Source of the DNA: Oscillospiraceae bacterium
GTDB lineage: Bacteria; Bacillota; Clostridia; Oscillospirales; Ruminococcaceae
Assembly (NCBI GenBank): GCA_017483465.1
Contig: JAFUWN010000009.1
Coordinates: 1 to 64,000 of the forward strand
Length of the DNA: 64,000 bases
Direction: 5' to 3'
A model generated the notes under the pieces. That model searched no databases. It was not told where the DNA came from and worked only from the letters and a program-made list of their open reading frames with translations. A program made the translations under genes and the position numbers. Shown here one piece after another: positions 36,964 to 43,644 of the stretch (within the stretch, counting starts at the first letter, position 1; the number at the start of each line of letters is the position of its first letter).

Positions 36964-37665
36964 TTATGACAGTGTATCAAGCAATCCGACAATATATTTC
37001 ATGATAATAAGGGCTTCTTCGGAATCCGGCCTGCTGTTTTGATTCAGATCAACAGCTTTCAGCTGTATTTCGGAAAGCGTTTCTTTTCCGAGGATTGCTT
37101 TATTGATACTGATCACATCCAGAATATCAATTTTACCGTCCTGGTTAGCATCTCCGGAAACTGACGTGACAGTCGCAGTTGTAGTAGTTGTTATAGTTTT
37201 CGTATCAGAAGCCGGAACTGTCTGTGGTTCAGAACTTGAAATCATCAGTTCTATCGTACCTGTTCCGATTTCTCCGGTCATCTGATGGCGATACGTATAG
37301 GTAATCACAGCTTTTCCGGGAAGTGCATTTTCTGCACAGCGGATGATAATTTCATTTCCGGAAGAAACTGAACTGTTCAGATCAGCATTTTCTGATAATT
37401 CTACAGTGAGATAGGGATTATCCGATTCCAGATCAATTCTTGAAACAAATACCATATTGAACAGAGCGATTTTTTCTTCTCCGGCAGAAATAGTTTCCGG
37501 TGCATCGGTAACAGACATAACTGCCACAGGAGTCGTTCTGATATAGCTTGTTTCTGCAGATGTTTCTACGGCAGTTTCCTGAGCATAAGAAATCACAGCT
37601 CCGGCATTTAGGATTACAAACATTCCTGTCAGGAATGCCGAAATTTTTCTGATCTGTTTTTTCAT
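36964..37665 (-). CDS. Small secreted protein with cohesin-like-length domain and dockerin
   Basis: 233 residues. Signal peptide about 1-28. Residues about 45-145 form a compact beta-rich domain with ISAGEEKIALFNMVF at its start and GKAVITYTYRHQMTGEIGTG at its end; a Thr/Val linker follows; the dockerin is at 171-233 with loops DANQDGKIDILD and DLNQNSRPDSEE. The beta domain has no family I can name; the spaced VSRIDLE...PYLTVEL pattern is compatible with an Ig-like binding domain. ATG 37665 is preferred because AAGGAGG directly abuts the alternative ATG at 37674. Confidence 0.82.
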   Translation of the reverse strand: MKKQIRKISAFLTGMFVILNAGAVISYAQETAVETSAETSYIRTTPVAVMSVTDAPETISAGEEKIALFNMVFVSRIDLESDNPYLTVELSENADLNSSVSSGNEIIIRCAENALPGKAVITYTYRHQMTGEIGTGTIELMISSSEPQTVPASDTKTITTTTTATVTSVSGDANQDGKIDILDVISINKAILGKETLSEIQLKAVDLNQNSRPDSEEALIIMKYIVGLLDTLS

Positions 37666-37688
37666 AACTATCATCCTCCTTTAAAAAT

Positions 37689-37717
37689 ATTGTAGCAGAT
37701 AAATTGTCAGCTGTCAA
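37689..37717 (-). promoter_or_regulatory. Sigma-A promoter of the dockerin gene at 36964
   Basis: TTGACA (37712-37717) and TACAAT (37689-37694) on the minus strand, 17 bases apart. Confidence 0.8.
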
Positions 37718-37755
37718 TCGTTTTTCAGAAAAAACTTGACTTTTTATCAGAATTA

Positions 37756-37774
37756 TGTTATTGTTATAATAACA
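37756..37774 (+). promoter_or_regulatory. Extended -10 promoter overlapped by an inverted repeat (candidate DtxR-like operator)
   Basis: TGTTATAAT-type extended -10 (TATAAT 37765-37770) is embedded in TGTTATT-GTTAT-AATAACA, 7-bp arms around 5 bases. A repressor bound here would block the promoter, so self-regulation by the downstream regulator is plausible. Confidence 0.5.
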
Positions 37775-37808
37775 GGTTTTATTTTCAGAACAGAAAGGAT
37801 GTGGATTT

Positions 37809-38219
37809 ATGGAATTATGTGCAGGGCAGTACCGCTATCTGCTGTGTATCTATCGTTTGGAAAAAGAAAAAAGCCGGATCCGCTGTGTCGATATTGCGAA
37901 TGATCTGGGCGTTACCCGTCCGAGTGTCAGCAAAATGATGAAGTGTATGGTCAGAATGGAATTAATCGAACCTGATTATTGTGAAGCTGTCAGACTGACT
38001 CCGGCCGGAAGAGAAATCGCCGAACATTTCAATCAGGATTATGATATGACATATGCATTTTTCCGGAGGATTCTCAAACTCACTCCGGCAGAATCAAAAG
38101 AACATGCATTTTTGTTTCTTTCGACATTTCCGACCGATACCGTCAAGAAATTAGGCACAGTAACAGGCCGGAGTCTGGAACATATCAAAAAAAGCAGACC
38201 CGTAGAGAAAAAAATATAA
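37809..38219 (+). CDS. DtxR/MntR-like winged-helix metalloregulator
   Basis: 136 residues, close to MntR in length. The winged helix (about 8-65) reads IRCVDIANDLGVTRPSVSKMMKCM, typical of DtxR/MntR proteins. The dimerisation part keeps an E-x-x-E-H cluster (ESKEHAF), matching part of the MntR metal site, but the N-terminal Asp and the inter-domain His of MntR are not evident, so the metal response may be altered or lost. It precedes a MIF-like tautomerase by 54 bases. AGAAAGGATG is the ribosome site. MarR-type annotation is the alternative. Confidence 0.75.
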   Translation: MELCAGQYRYLLCIYRLEKEKSRIRCVDIANDLGVTRPSVSKMMKCMVRMELIEPDYCEAVRLTPAGREIAEHFNQDYDMTYAFFRRILKLTPAESKEHAFLFLSTFPTDTVKKLGTVTGRSLEHIKKSRPVEKKI

Positions 38220-38230
38220 ATAAAATAAGA

Positions 38231-38256
38231 TATCATATTATATGATAAATTTATCA
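38231..38256. promoter_or_regulatory. Overlapping palindromes between the regulator and the tautomerase
   Basis: TATCATAT-T-ATATGATA (38231-38247), a 17-base palindrome with one central base, overlaps TGATAAATTTATCA (38243-38256), a 14-base perfect palindrome. Three TGATA/TATCA half-sites lie 18 bases before the tautomerase ATG and next to its AAGGAG. It may be a DNA operator or an mRNA fold hiding the ribosome site. Confidence 0.5.
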
Positions 38257-38273
38257 AAAGGAGAACTATTATT

Positions 38274-38615
38274 ATGCCGTTTATTAACATCAAGACAAAT
38301 CAGTCCGTTTCCAAAACTCAACAGGAGGTTATCAAATCCGGACTCGGAAATGCGATCAGCACTCTGCCGGGAAAATCCGAACAGTGGCTTATGGTCGGAA
38401 TCGAACCAGAATATATTCTCTATCATCAGGGTACCGATGCTCCGGCTGCTATGGTAGAAGTTCAGCTCTATGGAGGGGCTTCCGGTTCGGCTTACAGCAA
38501 ACTCACCGGACAGATCAGCGAGATTCTTAATTCTGAACTGAGTATTCCGAAGAACAGAATCTATGTCAGCTATTTCAGCACTTCCGACTGGGGCTGGAAC
38601 GGCGGCAATTTCTGA
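38274..38615 (+). CDS. MIF/tautomerase-superfamily protein
   Basis: 113 residues, the length of macrophage migration inhibitory factor. Proline follows the start Met (MPFINIKTNQ), giving the catalytic N-terminal Pro1 of the superfamily after Met removal. Middle motif EQWLMVGIEPEYILYHQG and the C-terminal NRIYVSYFSTSDWGWNGGNF match MIF's ending. By family it could carry phenylpyruvate tautomerase activity; bacterial function is unknown. No signal peptide. AAGGAG precedes ATG. Confidence 0.9.
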   Translation: MPFINIKTNQSVSKTQQEVIKSGLGNAISTLPGKSEQWLMVGIEPEYILYHQGTDAPAAMVEVQLYGGASGSAYSKLTGQISEILNSELSIPKNRIYVSYFSTSDWGWNGGNF

Positions 38616-38631
38616 AAAAGAAAATTTTCAG

Positions 38632-38660
38632 GAGTGTACAGCAATGTACACTCTATTTTT
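38632..38660 (+). terminator. Intrinsic terminator after the tautomerase gene
   Basis: 9-bp stem GAGTGTACA/TGTACACTC closed by GCAA, then TATTTTT. Confidence 0.9.
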
Positions 38661-38673
38661 GCCTGAAATACGT

Positions 38674-38705
38674 AATTGTAAAGCACCGGTTGACAAATTG
38701 TAAAG
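38674..38705 (+). promoter_or_regulatory. Direct repeats before the XRE regulator promoter
   Basis: AATTGTAAAG occurs at 38674-38683 and 38696-38705, exactly 22 bases apart, about two helical turns, just upstream of the -35 box. Candidate binding sites, possibly for the XRE protein itself. Confidence 0.45.
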
Positions 38706-38714
38706 TCCGCTTGC

Positions 38715-38743
38715 TTGTATGTAACTGCAAAATCTGCTATACT
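38715..38743 (+). promoter_or_regulatory. Sigma-A promoter of the XRE regulator
   Basis: TTGTAT (38715-38720), 17 bases, TATACT (38738-38743). Confidence 0.7.
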
Positions 38744-38793
38744 GAAATCATGGAAAACAAATCAAATCATATTTTTACAGGAGGAAATCAATC

Positions 38794-39720
38794 ATGATTT
38801 TTGCAGACAAATTAATCGAACTCAGAAAAAAGAACGGTATCTCTCAGGAAGAACTTGCTGAAAAAATGCAGGTCAGCCGTCAGTCTGTTTCTAAATGGGA
38901 AGGTGCTCAGTCTGTTCCCGATCTGAACAAAATTCTGAAATTATCTGAAATCTTCGGAGTCAGCACGGATTATTTATTAAAAGATGAAATTGAAATTTCT
39001 GATTCAGAAACCGGTATCTCTCTTGAAAAATCAGAATCTGAAACACTCCGTCCGGTATCTCTCGAAGAAGCCGGGAAATTTTTGGAAATCAATCAGCAGT
39101 GTGCTGTCCTGAAAGCTGTATCTGTTATGCTGTTTATTCTTGCTCCGGCGATGTATTTTCTGCTGACGGAGATCAGCGAGATTCTCGCAGCAGTGATATT
39201 ACTTGTTCTGATTGCTGTCGGCGTAATGCTGCAAATCTTATCCGGTCAGAAGCTCAAGCCTTATGATTATCTTTCAGAATCAGCAATCGACACGGCCTAT
39301 GGTGTTTCCGGCATGGTCAAAGAGCGTCAGACTGCCTATGCTGTCAGACATACTATCGAAATTATTATTGGTATTATGCTGTGTATTCTGAGCGTAATTC
39401 CGGTTTTGATATCCGGCAATGATTACTGCATTGCTCTGACACTGGGGATTATTGCCGCCGGTGTGGGTCTTTTAGTCAAGACAGGGAAATTTTCTTCCGG
39501 ATTTCAGAAACTGCTCGAAGAAGAACGCTATTCCAGAAAAGAAAAGGAGAATTATCAGAAAAAGGCTGATATTGCAGGTATTTACTGGCTGACCGTGACA
39601 GCAGTCTACTTAGCATTGAGTTTTATTTCGGGTCACTGGGAATTTACATGGATCATCTGGCCTGTAGCCGGTGTATTCTTCGGCGTGATTGCAATTATTA
39701 CCAAGCATTCTTATAAATAA
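38794..39720 (+). CDS. XRE-family regulator fused to a membrane domain
   Basis: 308 residues. An N-terminal HTH_3 domain (about 5-60; LIELRKKNGISQEELAEKMQ and SRQSVSKWEG) is followed by an acidic linker and about six membrane helices in three pairs (near 108-150, 185-232 and 262-305). Such membrane-tethered Cro-like regulators are common in Firmicutes and probably sense membrane or envelope conditions; the target is unknown. AGGAGG lies 8 bases before ATG, and direct repeats flank its promoter. Confidence 0.85.
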   Translation: MIFADKLIELRKKNGISQEELAEKMQVSRQSVSKWEGAQSVPDLNKILKLSEIFGVSTDYLLKDEIEISDSETGISLEKSESETLRPVSLEEAGKFLEINQQCAVLKAVSVMLFILAPAMYFLLTEISEILAAVILLVLIAVGVMLQILSGQKLKPYDYLSESAIDTAYGVSGMVKERQTAYAVRHTIEIIIGIMLCILSVIPVLISGNDYCIALTLGIIAAGVGLLVKTGKFSSGFQKLLEEERYSRKEKENYQKKADIAGIYWLTVTAVYLALSFISGHWEFTWIIWPVAGVFFGVIAIITKHSYK

Positions 39721-39739
39721 ATCTTATCATAAACGCAGA

Positions 39740-39772
39740 AACAGCACAGCTTTTTCAAGCCGTGCTGTTTTT
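39740..39772 (+). terminator. Intrinsic terminator after the XRE regulator
   Basis: Stem built from AACAGCAC and GTGCTGTT with an inner GCTT/AAGC helix, then TTTTT. Confidence 0.82.
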
Positions 39773-39803
39773 CTGCTGTATATATCTTTGGAGATGGAGA
39801 ATA

Positions 39804-42209
39804 TCAAAAACCTATATAATTTTTATCAACATAATAATTATCAGTATAAAAATATCTTTCGGTATCTGATTTATTATTATAATAATAATTTTCGTGCTGA
39901 ATCAGTTTCTTGACAGATTCGGAATATTCCGCCGGAATCAGATATCTGCTTCCGTTGATATAAATCAGATAGCAAGGTTCTGCGGAAATGTAATGTTCTC
40001 TTGCATGACTCAGAACCTCATATAATTCCGGATAATAACTTTGAATGCTCCCGCTGATGTTGTATAACGGCACAATATCACAATAAACATAATCTTCTGT
40101 ATTGTTAAAAGCAACATAATTTCCCTGATTCGGCAGATATGACGGATAATTCAGACTGCCTGTCTTATACTGTTCCGGTGCATAGATTCTGATATCCAGT
40201 TTAGAGCGGTTATAATAACTATCCTGATTATCCGGAATCGCCTCAGCAAGATCATATTCTGTAAAGCCGTGTTCTTTCAGAAATGCTACTGTTCCGGTAC
40301 AGCTTTTATATACGGGCATCGAACGGATATAGCCAATGATTTCGCCTTTACAAAATTCATCAAATGTCATAGCTTTCATATCTGTCTGATAAATATCTGC
40401 GAATGTTCTGATTGTATTTTCTGTATCAGAAATATAAATCTGCTGATTGCTGTTATTAGAAGTATTAGAATAAAAGCAGAATAACTCAAAAGAATACTGA
40501 TACGGATATTCATACTGATGTGTTTTATCATTATACTTCCGTGCATCGCTCAGGAGCCGGCTTCTCATCAGTTTTCCCTGTGATTCGGCATAAGCATCCG
40601 TTCCCAGACAGATTTTCATCAAATCCAGCATTTCGTCAGGATAGAGCTGATAGCTTCTGTGAATAGTCGTGCCTGCAATGGTATGATAGCTGATTGTGAA
40701 TGTATTGTAATCCAAACGATAATAAGGGAATGAATCATACTCGTCATACTGTTCGTAAGAAGTATAGCCATCTATTGAGCCATCATAAGTATACTCCAGA
40801 CCATACTTATTAATTTCAACGATCTGCTGTAAATTTTCTTCGAGTGTATCATGATTCTTGAAATAATTTCTATGAAATTCTTCGATCTTCTGAATCGTTT
40901 CTTTATCTTTGTATGTCAGGTTGTAATTCAGTCCCTGTGAGTAATCCGGTATATTGAAGTAAATCTCAACAGATGATACTGTCGAAACAGCAGGGATATA
41001 TTTTGTTCTGCCGAAACAGTCAGTAGAAATTGTCAGAATATATCCGCCGATTGCTACGGCGACTGTTACAATATAAGTTACAACACTGAGCCAGAATTTC
41101 TTGAAGCCTCTCTTCCGGATGACTTCCATAATAAAATAAACAATCGCACTGAACAGAATCACAGCAATAATTGCATCGTCCTCAGCCGCACTGATGCACA
41201 GGATACAAACGACAATCGCTGAAATAATGACATAATACAGCCAGATATAAACAAATGGACTGCTGACCTGTTCGGCTTTTCTGTTCTGATAGAGTTTCCA
41301 TGCGAGGAATAACAGTGCTGCTGTCAGCAGAATGATCACAAAAATCCATCTGAGATAGGCCGGCATTAAACCGCTTGTTTCTACGCTTCCGCCGTAGCCT
41401 GTGTAAGAATTACCATAATCAGAGATACGGTCAAAATCAATGCCTTTTTCTGCCAGCAGATAAATCAGGTAGATCAGACCGCCGATCGGACTGGTATAAC
41501 CGATGAAATCCCATGAATATTCAAAATCCAGACCATCCACCTGATAGGTGATGACTGCTAATACTGCCGCAAATGTTCCGGGGAGAAGCAGATTCAATAA
41601 AAGATTTGTATAGATATTTTCAAACAGTGTTCCGCAGCAGCTTGCACAAACTGCCGAGATTGTATAATACATCCACATCAGGACGAATAAGCCCAGTGTT
41701 CCGAGAAAATAATATAAATAAAATTCATGTACTTCGCTTGCCTGATCTGAGGTTAAATTAGAAATTATCAAAGGTGTCATAACCAGCATGATCACCCAGC
41801 CCAGCAGGACAGCGACAAGATACGGAACGGCATACATCGTAAATCCGCCCAAGTAATCACTGAAAAATCTCTGAGTACCGTTCAGAGGCAGAGAATAGAG
41901 CATATCGACTCTGGTTTTATTCCATTCTTCCTCGAAAGCTCTGATTCCGCAGAATATCCCTAATAATACTGCAATCGCCGCACAGAAACCGCCGATCAGC
42001 ATATATGGCTCTGGTTGAAAACCATAATAAAAATCTGTACCGTTTTTATCATCGAGTGTTTCCAGATAGCTGCTTATCATAGCCGAACCTAAAAATAACG
42101 GAATGCCTAATAAAGATAAAATACAGGTGACAATTGCAAATTTCCGGTTCTGACTGATGATTCTGACAGCGTTCTTCGCCGGATAATTATTCAAAAACTT
42201 TGCTGTCAT
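39804..42209 (-). CDS. ABC transporter permease, large two-domain membrane protein
   Basis: 801 residues. Twelve or so hydrophobic helices occupy the first half (about 20-420), followed by a soluble region of about 380 residues rich in tyrosine and asparagine. The N-terminal part, with RAFEEEWNKTRVDMLYSLPLNG, is typical of ABC-2-type permeases paired with YtrB-like ATPases. AGGT-type ribosome site 8 bases before ATG, which lies 23 bases inside the ATPase gene. Probably exports or extrudes an envelope-active compound together with the ATPase. The large soluble part is unusual and unassigned. Confidence 0.85.
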   Translation of the reverse strand: MTAKFLNNYPAKNAVRIISQNRKFAIVTCILSLLGIPLFLGSAMISSYLETLDDKNGTDFYYGFQPEPYMLIGGFCAAIAVLLGIFCGIRAFEEEWNKTRVDMLYSLPLNGTQRFFSDYLGGFTMYAVPYLVAVLLGWVIMLVMTPLIISNLTSDQASEVHEFYLYYFLGTLGLFVLMWMYYTISAVCASCCGTLFENIYTNLLLNLLLPGTFAAVLAVITYQVDGLDFEYSWDFIGYTSPIGGLIYLIYLLAEKGIDFDRISDYGNSYTGYGGSVETSGLMPAYLRWIFVIILLTAALLFLAWKLYQNRKAEQVSSPFVYIWLYYVIISAIVVCILCISAAEDDAIIAVILFSAIVYFIMEVIRKRGFKKFWLSVVTYIVTVAVAIGGYILTISTDCFGRTKYIPAVSTVSSVEIYFNIPDYSQGLNYNLTYKDKETIQKIEEFHRNYFKNHDTLEENLQQIVEINKYGLEYTYDGSIDGYTSYEQYDEYDSFPYYRLDYNTFTISYHTIAGTTIHRSYQLYPDEMLDLMKICLGTDAYAESQGKLMRSRLLSDARKYNDKTHQYEYPYQYSFELFCFYSNTSNNSNQQIYISDTENTIRTFADIYQTDMKAMTFDEFCKGEIIGYIRSMPVYKSCTGTVAFLKEHGFTEYDLAEAIPDNQDSYYNRSKLDIRIYAPEQYKTGSLNYPSYLPNQGNYVAFNNTEDYVYCDIVPLYNISGSIQSYYPELYEVLSHAREHYISAEPCYLIYINGSRYLIPAEYSESVKKLIQHENYYYNNKSDTERYFYTDNYYVDKNYIGF

Positions 42210-43092
42210 AGCCTAACACCTCCAGCTCATAAATAAAGATTTCTTCGAGTGACAAGGGAATCAGATCAGCAACAACAGGCTCATAGCCGGCAAGTGCCTG
42301 ATGAATCTGTTCTTCGCTGCCCTTAGCGATAATATGATAGATACTCTGCGTTTTCTCGAAATGGAGTATTTCCAGACCGGGGAAATCCTCTCTTGTGAAG
42401 ATTCTCTCTTTGTCTCTGAATGCCGCCTGAATCTTATGCACAGCACCTTTCAGGCTGTCCAGTTCCCTGTTGAATACGATCTTGCCATGATGAAGCAGAG
42501 CGGCTGTATCGCACATTTCGTTAATTTCTTTCAGATTATGCGAGGAAATTACAACCGTCAGCTCCCGTTCGCACATGGCATCGACAAGCATTCTCTTGAC
42601 GATAATTCTCATAGTCGGATCGAGGCCATCGAAAGCCTCGTCTAATAACAGATACGGTGTACAGCAGGAAATGCCGATAATCACAATTGCCTGACGTTTC
42701 ATGCCTTTTGAAAACGTACTGATTTTCTTATCCATCGGCAATTGAATTATTTTTTCCAGTCTCTCGAAAATTTCTTCTGAGAATTCCGGATAAAACTGCT
42801 TATAGAAATTTTTCAGCTGTCTGAGTGTAAATCCGCCGAACTGAACGGTTTCATCATTGATGAAAAATACTTTCTGTTTGGCTTTTACGTTATCATAGAC
42901 AGGCTCGTCATCAATTAAGACCTCACCGGATTCGGGTTTATAAATTCCGCTGAATAATCTGAGAATCGTGGATTTTCCTGCACCGTTCGAGCCAAGCAGA
43001 CCGAAGGCCGTTCCTTTGGGAATATCCAGATTCACACCGTCCAGAGCACAGAAATCCTCAAACTGCTTGACGGTATTTTTTAACTGCATCAT
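42187..43092 (-). CDS. ABC transporter ATP-binding protein (YtrB-like)
   Basis: 301 residues. Walker A GLLGSNGAGKSTILRL, signature STFSKGMKRQ (a FSKGM variant of LSGGQ as in YtrB-type proteins), Walker B PYLLLDEAFDGLDP and the switch His in VVISSHNLKE. It powers the downstream permease. It starts two bases after the regulator's stop, overlapping downstream with the permease by 23 bases, so three genes form one unit. Confidence 0.94.
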   Translation of the reverse strand: MMQLKNTVKQFEDFCALDGVNLDIPKGTAFGLLGSNGAGKSTILRLFSGIYKPESGEVLIDDEPVYDNVKAKQKVFFINDETVQFGGFTLRQLKNFYKQFYPEFSEEIFERLEKIIQLPMDKKISTFSKGMKRQAIVIIGISCCTPYLLLDEAFDGLDPTMRIIVKRMLVDAMCERELTVVISSHNLKEINEMCDTAALLHHGKIVFNRELDSLKGAVHKIQAAFRDKERIFTREDFPGLEILHFEKTQSIYHIIAKGSEEQIHQALAGYEPVVADLIPLSLEEIFIYELEVLGYDSKVFE

Positions 43093-43094
43093 AA

Positions 43095-43466
43095 TTATAT
43101 CTCTCCTTCCTGATTTTCCTCAATCATGTCAATACGTTTCTGAAGCATTTCTTTCTCGATTCCGATTTCGAGGGCATGTCTGACAGCGTTATCAAAATCT
43201 GTCAAAATACGTTCCTGTGCCAGGAGTTTATCCGGTTTTGCGATAAAACTTCCTCTGCCGGCGAGTGAATAAATAATACCGTCACGCTCCAGAAGCGAAT
43301 AGGCTTTTGCGACCGTATTGGGATTCACGCCTAATTCTGTAGCAAGATTACGGACACTGGGCAATTTTTCCTGTTCGGTCAGAACACCTTTGAGAATCAG
43401 CTCGATCACTTTTCTGTAAAGCTGTTCATAGATCGGAACCCGGCTCATTAAATCAATATCAAACAT
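43095..43466 (-). CDS. GntR-family regulator, YtrA subfamily
   Basis: 123 residues. The winged helix (about 10-75) has PIYEQLYRKVIELILKGVL and the recognition helix NPNTVAKAYSLLERDGIIYS; only a short C-terminal helix follows, the length that defines the YtrA subfamily. In Bacillus subtilis YtrA represses its own ABC operon and responds to cell-wall antibiotics; the same gene order here supports this role. The likely operator is at 43505-43525 between promoter and gene. Confidence 0.93.
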   Translation of the reverse strand: MFDIDLMSRVPIYEQLYRKVIELILKGVLTEQEKLPSVRNLATELGVNPNTVAKAYSLLERDGIIYSLAGRGSFIAKPDKLLAQERILTDFDNAVRHALEIGIEKEMLQKRIDMIEENQEGEI

Positions 43467-43504
43467 TTTTTCATACCCCGCTTTCTGGATTTTAATGTCA
43501 TAAA

Positions 43505-43525
43505 TGTATTATCTGAATTAGTACA
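43505..43525 (-). promoter_or_regulatory. Candidate YtrA operator
   Basis: In gene sense TGTACTA, seven bases, TAATACA: an imperfect palindrome with half-site TGTAYTA, placed just downstream of the -10 box. Confidence 0.6.
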
Positions 43526-43530
43526 GTTAT

Positions 43531-43559
43531 AGTATAGCATATTTATCCGCATTTGTCAA
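43531..43559 (-). promoter_or_regulatory. Sigma-A promoter of the GntR-ABC operon
   Basis: TTGACA (43554-43559) and TATACT (43531-43536) on the minus strand, 17 bases apart. Confidence 0.85.
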
Positions 43560-43584
43560 GCGTTCTGATAAAATTTTTATTCTA

Positions 43585-43617
43585 TAAAAAAAGAATCTCC
43601 GGAAAACCGGAGATTCT
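43585..43617 (-). terminator. Intrinsic terminator after the six-repeat protein
   Basis: 11-bp perfect stem AGAATCTCCGG/CCGGAGATTCT, loop of four bases, T run on the minus strand. Confidence 0.92.
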
Positions 43618-43644
43618 GGAAATATTCTGTTTTAAGCTTTCTGC

